The translations under genes were made by a program, and so were the position numbers. From positions 40,093,632 through 40,157,631 of the forward strand of contig OX359246.1 in the NCBI GenBank assembly GCA_947179485.1: DNA of 64,000 nt, written 5' to 3'. Within the stretch, counting starts at the first letter, position 1. Each line of letters opens with the position of its first letter. This DNA comes from Allacma fusca (lineage: Eukaryota; Arthropoda; Collembola; Symphypleona; Sminthuridae). Below the pieces are notes generated by a model. It saw only the letters and a program-made list of their open reading frames with translations. It searched no databases and had not been told where the DNA came from. Positions 22,182-34,026 of this stretch are shown here, one piece after another.

Positions 22182-22827
22182 TAGTGCTTACCATGGGAAC
22201 GGGTGACATCCGGGTGTTTGGGAACGGGAACAAAAACAAATTGGATACATTTTTTGCTCTTTGATTTTGCTCCCGACATTTTTGGGTACGATCAATTTTG
22301 AAACAGGAACGGGTATAATTAAACCGCGGTGTCCCCGTCGGGAACGGGAATAACATATTTGTTCAAAATCTAAGTATGTAACTTAGAATGTATAAAATTT
22401 CAGTATGTCGAAATACCGAGTGGGCGGAAATACATACAATGAATTTCTTATTGGTTCCTACGGCATGGCAAACTATGCTTGCGAATTCATGGAGATCTCA
22501 ATGTATCATGCTACTATATAATGTGCATAATATTAACCATATGAATATTTGGGTTTGAGCTCAATTATTTAATGTACCCGGGAACGGGTTCGTGACTTGT
22601 ACATGTATGTAGGTTAGGATACGGGTCCATTTTTTTTCAATGTTTTGGGAACGGGAACAAGAAAGGGTTCGGATGCACAAGCCAAAAATAAATTGTTCGG
22701 GAACAAAAATTTTATTCCCAAATTTTTGGGAGCTGAACCGGTTGGGTCCATAAAATAACTTCCAGAAATTCGGGAACAGAAACAGGATGGGTATAGGCCA
22801 GGGTTTTTGTTCCCATGATGAGCACTG
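22182..22827. mobile_element. hAT-like MITE with a GGGAACGGG word
   Basis: Left end TAGTGCTTACCATGGGAAC and right end, read inverted, CAGTGCTCATCATGGGAAC are near-identical. Subterminal regions are degenerate GGGAACGGGAAC and GGGAACAAAAAC words. Flanks share CGTGCTA-type sequence (GCGTGCTA on the left overlapping the terminus, ACGTGCTA on the right), an imperfect 8-bp duplication whose exact phase is ambiguous by two bases. No coding sequence. Confidence 0.75.
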
Positions 22828-25706
22828 ACGTGCTACATATGTACTTATACATAAACGCTGTTAGTAACGTCACTTAATTACTTGAGTGAGTGCGAGAGAT
22901 AAATGTTAAAATCCAACTAGTTTGTTGCTTTAGAATAAAGTCACAATACGTAAATACCTACTGCAGATAAAAAATATAGTACTGGTAAAGACCAGTACAA
23001 CAGATTTAAATGTCAACAATCACATTAATTGTACTTTAACCTCAGTGCGTCAGTTTGCGAAGACATGAAAGTTTATTATAATATGATAAAGTTCGTTCAC
23101 ACTAAAGCAATTCCAATTTAACCCATTTCAATATTTTACAAATTGGCAAAGGCGGGCAAATTATTTCTCCTCTCCTACATTCAGCCTAAGCATTAATTAA
23201 ATCGTTGACCCTATAAACCGTGCAAAGTTCAACTGTGAAGTCACGGCCTGGCGTGTTTCGCGCTTTCGCAGACGGAATTCATTTACACACTAACAACTAA
23301 TCGAATTAAATATCAATGAATGTGCTAATCACAATGGACAATATCTGATATCTTTAATTATTCTAATAAGTACTTCATGTGTTTGAAAATATATGTATTG
23401 TGTAAGTGTTGCGTATGCGTCAAAGAAAATAAAACTAATTGTTATTATACACAGCTTATAAAAAGGCATACGTATCAAGCCACAAATAATATAAAGGCTT
23501 CAACAATCCCTAGCCTATTTAAACCCTATACGTACATATATGAATAGACAGGTTGGGTGTACATGTCTGAGCCTGGCTAGCTATTTATGCTACAGAATTT
23601 GTAGCAGAACGTACTCAAATGCTTATTTTTAATTGCGTACTTAATTTTGAAATATTTTAGCTATTATAATAATTATTTAAAGCTCGTATTAGGATATTTG
23701 AATGGACAAACTGGTTTATCAATTTAGCTATTTGTATTGATGCTGTTTGTCTGACTATACAAAACTGTCGGTTTAATGTAAATTGCAAGGTTTTCTCACC
23801 TACAGATCCTCTCTTCTAGTTTGATTGAGTAGACCGTCTTCGTCTTGGTGTAATATGGATTTGAAAATCAAATCTACGCGCACTCTAAATGCATTGACGA
23901 TCAACGCACTTCTCAGCAAGTTTTTGCGTGCAACTATTTACTAATTTACATTTGCCTTGCTGAGCCAGCAATCGTTGCCTCTGTAGTGCTTGCTAGTGTT
24001 TTGTAATACAGAAAAGGTCAACAATACAACTATGTACCTGATTTTATTTTTGAAGCCTTGATGTTATTTTGAAATATTTTTAATCCAAACTTATTATATA
24101 GCAATATTGCTAAGTTTCTACGAGTTTCGCCGAGTACCCCGCAAAGTTCTGTGAACTCTACAGGTCAAACGCGTGGGCTGATCAAAAAGATTTTGAATAC
24201 CACCAAGGGGATCACAATAACAAACCTTCGTGCAAAATTTGAAGTCATTATATCCATAAATGCCGAAGATATATCGTCCCCTTTGTAAAAGTTTCCGTTG
24301 ACCTAGCACGTTAACCGTTAGAGTAACGACGAAAATATTTCGGTGGGAGGTTCTATAGGGTTTTAACTTTGCTTAGAGCAAATTTCACGACATTTTGAGC
24401 TGTGATAGATTTTGGCCGGAGATAGCTGATGGAGTTATACAATAGTATTTGGTCAACTAGTTTTTTGTTATAAATACAACTGATAAGCAGGCAACTTTAT
24501 ACCTGCACCTTTAGTATTTATTTGGTATTGTTATTATAACAAAGGAATCTTATTCCCAATAAATGCGATTTCTACTTACTGAGGGATGGATTAAGTGATA
24601 ATGGAAAATTTGCGGTGTTGCGGAATCATTGCGGATCGAACTGACCGGGGTGCACAGAAGCGGTTAAACAACAGCAAAAATTCTGTACAAACTACTCTTC
24701 TTTTGCCGACATAACCTCTAGTATTATTCATCCAACCCTATAATGCCCTCAAATTTCATAAATTTATAACATTTTGCTATTGGTAGGGTTTACATGTAGG
24801 CGAGGCGCCCAAGTATGAAATTGGGTGCAATGATAGCGTTAGCGAATATAAACACACGGGGCAGCAACCATTAACACACGAAATGCCTGCCCTAAAGCAT
24901 TTACTACGAATTGACGACATATTCCTTACCTTTGCCTATAATAGGATGGATTTGTTCCTAATGGCCTACCCATCAAAATAGGGACGTTAATGCTAACCCA
25001 ATTGGTAAGTAGGAAAGATTTTCTCCTACATTCGCGTTCTTGATTCGCAAGCCTTTTATGTACCTGTTAATTTCTACACTCACACTACCACCTCTCGAAG
25101 TAATTGTCCCTGTGAAGCACAGGGCTTTTTAGTAATCATGTATCAATATTTTAAAACACGTATTTTATAACGTTAACATCTACCGGTTAAATCGAAAGAA
25201 TATTTAATATAAGCGCCAAATCCGACTATAGGTGGCGCAAGCTTAACATCTCTACTTCTGTACATATGTATTTGCATGTGCTTATATGTGACCTCATTTA
25301 ATTTTCTGAGGTCAGGCGTATGACCCGAACTCCTTCAAAAACAATGGGCGTCTTACTTTTGTCATTAACTGCTAGTATAAAATAATTGAATTGTCTGGAA
25401 TATTTGAAGAAAAACTTAACCTCCCAAAACCTATTAACTTGCTGGTCATGCCTTTACTCTGAATGTCTGAATCCATGTTACTTGCGAAATGTAAAGTAAA
25501 TATAATCAAATGTGTAATAATTAATGTTTACTCCAAGTATAACCCACTTTACTCTTGTTGTTAATACATAATCTTTTTATGATAAGATTCAGCGGATAGG
25601 TAGCGTAGGCCCACCTTCGTTCAATCCAATGAAAGAAATTAAAACCTTCGGATGCCTAACGGTAATTTTACGTGAAAATAATTAAAACATACGAATGTAT
25701 ATAGCT

Positions 25707-26266
25707 CAGAGATGCGCAAAAGAAATAGCCTTCCTTCAAGCCTTCGAAGGCGAAAATTCAGTAAAAATTTCCCCTTCAACATATCCTAGAATGAAGCCCT
25801 CTAAAAAATCTGCCTTCCTTCACCCTTCCTTCCAAAATATTTACGCTCGTTTTTGCCTTCAGCCTTCTTTTTAAAAATAGCCTTCCTTCAATTTTAAACT
25901 ACAACCCACTTAAAAACTTTTTTCACCAGCAGGATTCAGTGCAGTGAAGAGAGCGGGCACACATTGTCAGTTGTGAGTTCACGAATTGGCTGCATTGTTG
26001 CGCGAGCAGCAAAATGTCGTTTCATATGCTATGCTTACACGTTATAGATATGTCGTGTACCTGGAAGCCTTCACGGCCTTAGAGGGCTAATATTTAGGAA
26101 GCCTTCCTTCACAATCCTTCATTGCTAGTTTTTGTGAAGGCTTCCTTCAGCCTTCTGAAAAACGTATCCCCATCCTTCCATTCCTTCTGCAACGTTAAGA
26201 AAGTTACCTTTCCGCCTTCAAGGAAGCCTTCTTGGAAGGCTAGCCTTCGAAGCCTGCGCATCTCTG
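25707..26266. mobile_element. hAT-like MITE with a GCCTTCCTTC / CGAAGGC word
   Basis: Perfect 12-bp terminal inverted repeats (CAGAGATGCGCA and TGCGCATCTCTG) with perfect 8-bp duplications ATATAGCT at 25699-25706 and 26267-26274. The 560-bp body is largely degenerate CCTTCCTTCA and CCTTCGAAGGC copies. A 61-codon open frame inside it is a by-product of the word and not a gene. Confidence 0.88.
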
Positions 26267-27068
26267 ATATAGCTTCTTTCACACTATATGAAAATACTTG
26301 TAACTAAGTCTGAAGGATTTATACTTTAATAAAAAGTTAATAACGGGGAAAAATGTTTTCTCCACAACGATTATAACTATTATTAAGGGTATATAGATAA
26401 AGGAATATAGCGATAATTATCACAAGCTAAATGAAAGAATTTTTAGGGGCGAATCGAAGCTGAAAGACCTTTATTATTTATTTTTTCTATTGTGCAAATT
26501 ATCTATCACTTGCTTGTTACTGTGATAATGCCAGTCTGTTAGATGTCGAAAGATTTCAAATAATTTACTTTTATTTAATAAACTTAATCACGTAAGCCAA
26601 AAATCTGGAATTTATTATGAGAAGCCTATTGTTTTTGAAGGTGTTCGGGTTTCGGGTCATCCTTTTGACCTAAGAAAATTAAATAAGACCACGTAAGTAT
26701 ACATATATACAGTAACTGGGATATGTGCCATCTATAGTCACAATTGTCGTTTCCATTAAACCGGACATTAAATTCTCCGAATCGCCCCCTTTCAATCCGT
26801 TGCTAAATTTTACGCTGTCAATGAATCAACTCCGAGTTTTTATTGTGGTATTTCACAAAGCATTAGGAATACCAGAAAAAATGAAGGAACTCATGGCTTT
26901 ACTTCTCGTCTCCGCCAGAATTAATAATAAATCCCAGCACCGGTATTTTAGTGTCAAAACTTGTTCTATTCCTAACATTGGAATTAAAGGCAAATTTAGT
27001 ACTTTCGAACGAGTCTCCACTCTCATGTTCGTATAGATTTTGTGGGGAGTAATGTCACAAACCTTTTA

Positions 27069-27090
27069 GTCTCTCTCTCTCTCTCTCTCT
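27069..27090. repeat. (TC)n microsatellite
   Basis: Uninterrupted TC dinucleotide run of about 22 bp. Confidence 0.9.
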
Positions 27091-27549
27091 AAGGCAAAGC
27101 AGTATAGTGTCCTGTATGACTAAAATGTCTATAAATATAGGAGTTTGTTGACTATTAGTCAGTAAAATGATTATGAACACCGGGGCGCATTAAAACGGGA
27201 CGTACATACGAACGGAAGGTCTTTACCCATCACTCAATGCTATTATCACGAATCACTTTCACGGAACCCCTATACGGAAATAACGTTTGATGACAAGGAG
27301 CCAAAGGGTAGATGATGATTAAGAAAGTAGCTATCCTTCCAGAACAGGCTGTACTTATTTACATAGGGGCATGCCTCACATGCTCCATTTAATGGCCTCA
27401 TGCCTTGACCTACATTACAGATACTAATGCCTTAATTGTCATAAGGTTCAAGTCCTAACTCCACTTTCACTTTCTCCTAACAATTTCTTAGAACTCGAAC
27501 AATTCCGAATCATGTTTTTCAGTCGCTAATTGAAACTACTCCCTGAAAC

Positions 27550-30095
27550 ATGGACCCGGAAGACGCTCAAGATATGGAGTTGGACCCGAAGCCACCAAAC
27601 GTAATAATATTTTTGAATATTTCGGAATTGGATTTTTGTATTTATTACTCTTTCATATTTCTAATTACTCCTATATTACAATAAGCAATAAAAATAATAG
27701 CATTACAAATATGACACGTAAATAGAATTGTCATATTTGTAATGCTATTATTTTTGAAATAATAATAATGAAATAATAGTTTGTATAATATTATTTAAAT
27801 CGAGGAAATTGTACTTAAATGTTTTTTCACTAATTGTAGGCACCGCTGTCCCAGAATCGACTCATGAATCATGTCTTGAACATATTTGTGGTAAGTTCAT
27901 TCAAAATTATTAAATATATTAATGGCGAAATTGAACACTTGGCATACACACACACGCATTAGAAAGTCATTTCCTTCAAAATTTTGGAGAGATATTTTTA
28001 GTGGAGAAAATAATAGTGGAGATGATTTAAATAATAGTGGAGATGATTTAAATAATTGTATTTCTGGATTAATAATATAATGATTGAAATTTTTTTGTAT
28101 TCCCAGATTTTTCAAAACCTGATGTCAATGCTTGAACTACAAAACATTCTCAAATGCGGACGCCTCAATCAGAATTGGAACGCAAATACGAGAAAATACA
28201 TCCGGGAACGGAGAATCTGTTATGCTCAAATAGGGAAGGATCTGCCTTGTAAACAACTTGAAGTTTTTTGTCGTTTCCTCCGAACGTGTAAGAATCGCTT
28301 ACCCTTCAATGGAGTCTCGGTCAGTCCACAATGTTCCAGTGAGCCATGTCCATTATCAGGGGTCCATGATTTCTCAAAAGTTTTCGACGAGACTGCCTTG
28401 GAAACTTTTGTAAAGCATTTGGAAATCCTTCCATTAAATCAGAGCCTGGCCCAACATCCAAGTCCCATATGGAATCAAAGTCCGAGGATCGGAGATTGTC
28501 TTCTGAAAGAGTTCCTACACGATTTTATGTTAAAGATAGCCCCGGCCCTTAGCACCATATCAGTGTCATATCCATCCATTGATCAAGGTTTCGTGACTGG
28601 TTTGTTACAATCCAATGGGAGTCAAAACTGTTTGCCGAATTTGAAAGCTATTGAGTTCAGACTGAAACCAGCAAACATGAATCCTTTAGTGCTTGAATCG
28701 ATATTTGCAGCCACTCCAAATCTTCGGTCATTTATCGGCTTCCTTCGCTCTGCTCAATTGGAGTCTTTGATTTCTAGAGGGAAGACCGGCATTGTACGAG
28801 AGTTAGTGCTCACAATCAATCAGCGTGCATCCCTTCTTGTACAATTTGCTTTGTTAAATCCCAGGCTGAAGATTCTTACCGTACCTCAACTATGGGACTG
28901 TTCACGTTCCAATTTGTCGGAATATAAATATATTTTACATTTAATTTTGAAGGGGAGCTTCAAATCTCTAAAAGAGTTGAACGTAGATTTCTCTGTGTTA
29001 CGAATTATAATGAAACATTTTAGAATTTCGTTACCTAACCTCAAAGTATTGAGAATTCGTTATTGTCAGAGTTTGGATAAACAATTGGGATATCGACTCC
29101 TGAAAAGCATTGATTTTTCAAGTCTATTCCCATATTTAGAAATTGTGGAGCTTCATATGTACGAGAGTGCTGACTTAACAAATGAGTTTTTAGTGGAAGA
29201 GTTTGAAGGCTTTGTTCCGGAACATGTCTGCACTTCAGTGACCGATTTGAGATTTCGAAGTAATTGGGGTGTCAGTTGGAACACCGAAACTCTGTGCGTT
29301 ATGAGGGAGACGTTCCCGAACGTGAAGCACTTCCAGGTTCAACATATTCGAAATTTGAGGACATTTTTGAGAACACTTTGGACTACTTGGACGGACCTGG
29401 AAAGTATTGACATGTACGTTCTGGATGACACCGTGAGAGTGAACTTGGATGAGATTTTTTGTGGGATTTCCGAAGACGATGTGGAAGAGTTGCTGGCAGT
29501 AACCACGATGGAGGAGCTGGTTTGGGCTGAGCCTGAACATTGTTCCATTACTGATTTGAAAAGTGAGTTCTTCAAAGTTCGGAAAAAATTGTTAACTATA
29601 TTTTTTGTTGAAACAGGCGTTAATTTTTTTATTTTTAATCATTGTTAAAGACCTGAAGCGTTTGCGGATACAGCTCCAACATTCATTCGACTGCTTTCGA
29701 CAAGACACTTCTAACAATGCCTTCATATCTCGGGTGACTGGATGTTTAGCCTTTGCAAAAATGCCAGAACTTCAAGTCCAGATCATTCGGAATGAGTGTG
29801 AATGGATTATCTTCGAGGGATTTCATGCTTTCAGTTGTTGTGAGTTTTTGCTGATACATTTCTAGAACTACGTTTTTTATAACTATATTCCTACATACTA
29901 GTAATCTACTATACTTATGGGAGGACGGAGGAGTCTCATTTTATTTGTATGAATAACTTACGAAACTAATTTTTTACAGTCTTCAATTTCCGACAACTGC
30001 AGCCCTTTGCGAAGATCATTTCCATTGATCCAGAATACTCTTGGAAACAGAAGTTCGATTTCAAGAATTACAATGAACCCCTGATGCAGTTTTGA
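27550..30095 (+). CDS. F-box-like / leucine-rich repeat protein
   Basis: Probably an SCF ubiquitin-ligase substrate adaptor. Five exons (27550-27600, 27840-27890, 28107-29562, 29651-29839, 29980-30095) join in phase to 620 residues. The N terminus after a 17-residue acidic lead reads APLSQNRLMNHVLNIFVIFQ then MLELQNILKCGRLNQNWNAN, which fits an F-box-like helical motif (L-x-x-V/I-L...L...VC...W). The large third exon has irregular leucine-rich repeats: FPNVKHFQVQHIRNLRTF, LPNLKVLRIRYCQSLDKQ and SLFPYLEIVELHMYESADLT. The C-terminal exons continue LRR-like (NLKRLRIQLQHSFDCF, FFNFRQLQPFAKII). Such F-box/LRR genes with a tiny first exon form expanded families in springtail genomes, from memory. 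The F-box is divergent, so the ubiquitin role is inferred. Confidence 0.82.
27690..27755. repeat. Perfect 27-bp inverted repeat in intron 1 of the F-box gene
   Basis: Left arm 27690-27716 and right arm 27729-27755 are exact reverse complements (27 bp), separated by a 12-base loop. The arm centre is TAGCATTACAAATATGAC. It would fold as a perfect hairpin in RNA or extrude as a cruciform. No target duplication is evident. Confidence 0.9.
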
Positions 30096-31253
30096 TATCC
30101 CTTGCGTTTCTAATCAGCATAAATTAGTCCATTGTCATCCCACCTGCGATTAGTCTCGTTTTCATTGTACTTTTATTTTGACCACCTAATTTAGCAATTT
30201 TCTAAAAATATTGCAATATTATATGCAAACTAAATTGGAACAGCTTTTTGACTAATATTTTCAAGTCTAAACATCAAAAATTGTTACATAAATTACATCC
30301 CCAACTATGTCATTAAATAATTATATAAAATAATTAGTTACATCCGCATGTAAACGCAATATATCCTGTTATACGATATGAGCTAGCAATACATTTTGTT
30401 ACAATCGGTTGTGGGAGCAGTCCCCGGGAATGATTTCTTCTATAATTTACTATACTCCAATAAGTCTTGTAACGAGACCAGAGATGGTGCTTGCTGCTCC
30501 CTAAAATATTGTTTGACGCCCTGAGTTTTTGTGTTTCTTCCCAATATTTCCAGATTTCTTGTCATACATATAGTAGAGCTTACAACCCGCATTTAAAGTA
30601 GTAATAATACATATATTACAACTTTCGAATTCCGACCAGTGTATCAAAAGATACTTCAAAAATATTTGATCTAGTTCCTCTTCAAATACTGCAGTACTTA
30701 TCCAGCTACATGTATGTCGTTATGTCGAGTGGGAGGGGGAAAGTGATGTTTCTAATTTTAGTCTTCAGCAACAGTCTATTTTAAATCAGTGTTGACAATG
30801 ATTGATTAGTCAAGATTTTAGCCAACTTACATGTAAAGCATTATCTAAATAATTATCATTAATTTTCGTCATTTCAATAAATAAATCAATCGATTTAATT
30901 AAATCGTATAACACACGCAGCTAAGAATGATAGTACAGAAACCTTGCAAGATAAAAGCGTTTGTGTAATTTTATAATTAAAAGCGATGATAGATTGATTT
31001 AATTTGATGGATTCTGACAGTAGTACTTACGATTAAGTATTTCCTTCCAGCTGTAACACATTATCTCAATTGTATCTACTGTAACATTAAAAGTAGCATT
31101 TGCTACAATGAGAGTCAATTTAGTAGCATGCGTTATCTTCCTATGATGAACAAACCCTCAGTCAATGAAATGCGACACAATTATTTTGAGCATTTAAGCA
31201 AAGTATATAATAGTTTTTTAATTAATTATTACATATAATTACTGAAACATTAT
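30096..31253. other. Convergent spacer, no gene seen
   Basis: AT-rich spacer between the F-box gene (+) and the GH16 gene (-). Only short open frames. Confidence 0.5.
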
Positions 31254-31259
31254 TTTATT
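31254..31259 (-). terminator. Poly(A) signal of the GH16 gene
   Basis: AATAAA on the minus strand, 26 nt past the stop codon. Confidence 0.6.
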
Positions 31260-31285
31260 TAAGTCTGCCGAGTCATACATAAAAA

Positions 31286-33029
31286 TTAAACAGCGTACAC
31301 ACGGACGTAGTCAACCTGCAAAGCAGCATTTTCACCCGCCCAAGTTGGGTACCACTCGTTACGGGCAGCCCAGAAATCCGCAAAAGCATTTCCGCCGTTG
31401 TTTTGCCAAGGCTTTCTGGTACCGGTGTAATCATCGGGGAAAAATCCGTTTGTACCACCGACGGCGAGATTGAGCATTATGTAGAACTATTACACAATAA
31501 ATCAAATTGTCATAAAATAACAGACTCCTTGAAAGGGTGCTTATTTCCTGAATTTCCTTAATTTTTGTTCAAAGCTCAACTATCAAATTTTAATAGTAAT
31601 ATTTATACCTTTTGGTCAAAAGGAGCCATGCGAGGATTCTCGGCGTTGCTTCCCCAAGGGGAAGGAATGTTATCTGGGAATCCACCGAGTTCCCAGAAAC
31701 CTCCATTAGGTGGTGTAATATCTCTACGTTCAATCCCATCCACAGTAAATCTCAAATGTTCTGCAGGTTAAATTGTAAAACACAGTCATTCATTTTTATA
31801 AAAAAAATTGCCAAGAATTACAATCTGGCAAAATTTCAAAGATTTCATTTGAAGTTGTAGTATTTGAAGTTAATCTGTAATGAAAGACTCACGGTCAGTC
31901 CATTCAACGCCATAGACATGGAAATCCCGATCGTAACCATCCGGATTGTTGGAAGCGACCGTGGCACGCTCGTAACCATTGTAAAAGTAGGAAGGTCCGA
32001 AGTGAAGAGTAGAAGAGACTTGTTGCTTGCCAATGTGGACACCTTTGGAGTAGTAGTTGAGGTTACCACGGGATTCCATGATGTCAATTTCTCCGGATGC
32101 TGGCCAACCTCCATAAGCATTGTACCTGGGCATCATCCAAATAGCAGGCCAGAGCCAGTCTCCAGACGGGATTTTGGCACGGACCTCCACACGCCCGTAT
32201 TTGAAGGTGAATGTGTTCACTGTACGTAGACGAGCGGAAATAGCTGGGTTGATGATGTTTCCACCGGCCCCAGAACGAGCACAACCGTAGAAAGAGGGGT
32301 TGGTACATCTGTAGAAGATTCCGTCGTATTTTTTAAAAAATTTTTAAAAGAAACTTTATTTAATCCCCTATTATTAAATTATCAGGACGTACTCATCAGC
32401 AGGAGCACCTCCATGCATATCTAGATTCCCGGTCTCGACAAAATTGTCTCCGTACAGATCGTTGGCCAACGAGGGTTTGATGTAAAGGATGCCTCCACGA
32501 CAGTAGGAGTTCTGTCTGGAGTTGTCGTAAATTTGGAACTCCCAGTTCTAAAACAGCCACCCCCAAAAAATCCATGATGAATATAATAAATATTGCTGTG
32601 AGTTATATTGATTTTTGCATAGAACATTTGAACATATATTTTGTAAAAATGCAATTCAAATTAAAGGTTAAATCTTACTCCACCACCGCTCAATGTCCTC
32701 TCATGTTCCCATTTTTCAAAATTGAGGAAGTCAAAGTTATCCTCAAAAATCAAATCACCTGGAGCGTAAACCTCTCCAGCCCGGTTGGTGGAGGTGATGG
32801 AAATTTGCGAGACATTTTGGCCTTGAAAAGAGGGAAAAAATTATAAGAACAGTTGTAGTTACATGTGGCAGATATGGTGATTATTATGTGTAGGTACAGA
32901 AATTAAGCGAAGGATCCATCAGAATTTGAAAAGCGATATTCTTATTCAGATGTTATAAAAAGTTTGTAACTTACTCCCAGCAGCCAAGGAGAGTATGGCT
33001 AGTAAAGCTAAACTCAAAATCGGACTCAT
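31286..33029 (-). CDS. Secreted GH16 beta-1,3-glucanase (GNBP/beta-GRP relative)
   Basis: Glycoside hydrolase family 16 enzyme acting on beta-1,3-glucan, for digestion of fungi or algae or for immune recognition. Six minus-strand exons, 32975-33029, 32679-32821, 32393-32547, 31893-32308, 31609-31760 and 31286-31486, join in phase to 373 residues. Residues 1-18 are a signal peptide (MSPILSLALLAILSLAAG). The body runs DNFDFLNFEKWEHE, WEFQIYDNSRQNSYCRGG, CTNPSFYGCARSG, then KIPSGDWLWPAIWMMPRYNA and GEIDIMESRG. The catalytic ExDxxE is complete (E191, D193, E196), so it should be an active hydrolase rather than a catalytically dead recognition protein. The C terminus reads LNLAVGGTNGFFPDD, GTRKPW and LQVDYVRVYAV, as in GNBP-type GH16. 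No N-terminal CBM39 glucan-binding domain is present. AATAAA follows 26 nt after the stop. Confidence 0.95.
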
Positions 33030-33530
33030 CTTGTCGGCTTGATTCCAAACTAGTAATTAAATTGTTGAGATAGTTTTGCTTTTATGTAAACCCTTTGGGA
33101 TTTTTATCAAGTCACGACTGGCAAAGTTATCTTTCAACAAGCAGACGTCATCCATGCTTTAATTGGAAAATTATCTGCAATTTACCTGCTGATTTAGTTT
33201 TAGGGAGAAGAGCTTTGCAAAACTCTGCATGTATTGTCAATGTTATTTGTTGTGTTTGCAGGACAAGGCTTACATACTTAGAAGACGAATCGGGTGTCAA
33301 TTTTGATGGATTAGGGCGGATTCTGTGTTTCAAGGTGGGGTAGGCTAAATGTTTTATTCTCAATAGCATCGTAATATTAGTATGTGCCACATATAATGGG
33401 ATATACACACCTGCTGCTCCTGAAATATATCATGGGAAGATGCTATATATACTCATTCAATTCCGATTAAAAAAGATTAATAATAATTACATTCAGTTAT
33501 TTTAAATAATTACAGAATGGACTACGTACA
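33030..33530. other. Upstream region of the GH16 gene
   Basis: Presumed promoter side of the minus-strand GH16 gene. Open frames at 33095-33343 and 33148-33408 overlap each other on opposite strands and show no domain. No firm promoter element. Confidence 0.4.
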
Positions 33531-33538
33531 ACTTCACC

Positions 33539-34026
33539 TAGTGCTGGGAATGTTCCGGTCTGTTCCATGATTTTTGGTCTCGTCTGGTCCAAGCGTAGGA
33601 CCATTTTATATGGTCTGTTCCATACACTCGGACCAAGAAACATATTGGATTTTCTGGGCCAGAAACGTATGGTCTACTAGACCATTTGGATACAACATTA
33701 TTATCGGCGAATTATTTGAAACAAAATAATAACCAATCAACATTTATACGTTGTTCTATATTCGGCTGAAATAGACTCCTTTGTTTGGCGATTTTTGGAA
33801 GTTTTAATAATATACTTTTGGGTCGTTTTTTCAAAACAATCGGGTCGGAAAATCTCATCGAGATAGTAATTTTTCTGACCAAATGGTCCAGTCTGGTCCT
33901 TATACCCTAACGATGAAATTAGTCTCGCTAAAACATATTTTCCATTCTTACATAAATTTGGAGCAGATCATTTTAAACATTACCAGACCAAAATTTTTGC
34001 TTCGTACCGGTACAGTCCCAGCACTA
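33539..34026. mobile_element. hAT-like MITE with a GGTCTGGTCC word
   Basis: Terminal inverted repeats TAGTGCTGGGAATGTTCCGG (left) and, read inverted from the right, TAGTGCTGGGACTGTACCGG. The 488-bp body has degenerate TGGTCTGGTCC and GGACCA words. Flanks are ACTTCACC (33531-33538) and GTTTCACC (34027-34034), matching at 6 of 8 positions, an eroded duplication. No coding sequence. Confidence 0.78.

Larger units (their letters stand above)
21924..27549. other. Gene-poor interval with two MITEs
   Basis: No host gene is supported. Besides the two MITEs at 22182-22827 and 25707-26266, and a (TC)n run at 27069-27090, there is one 103-codon plus-strand open frame at 26725-27036 of ordinary amino-acid composition, with no recognisable domain and no splice partners. 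I leave it unassigned. Confidence 0.5.

Noticed and set aside
25707-26307. 61-codon frame at 26122-26307
   Set aside because: It lies largely within the CCTTCCTTC word array of a MITE.
26725-27036. 103-codon plus-strand open frame
   Set aside because: No family match by eye, no splice partners, and the opposite strand is also partly open. Left unassigned.
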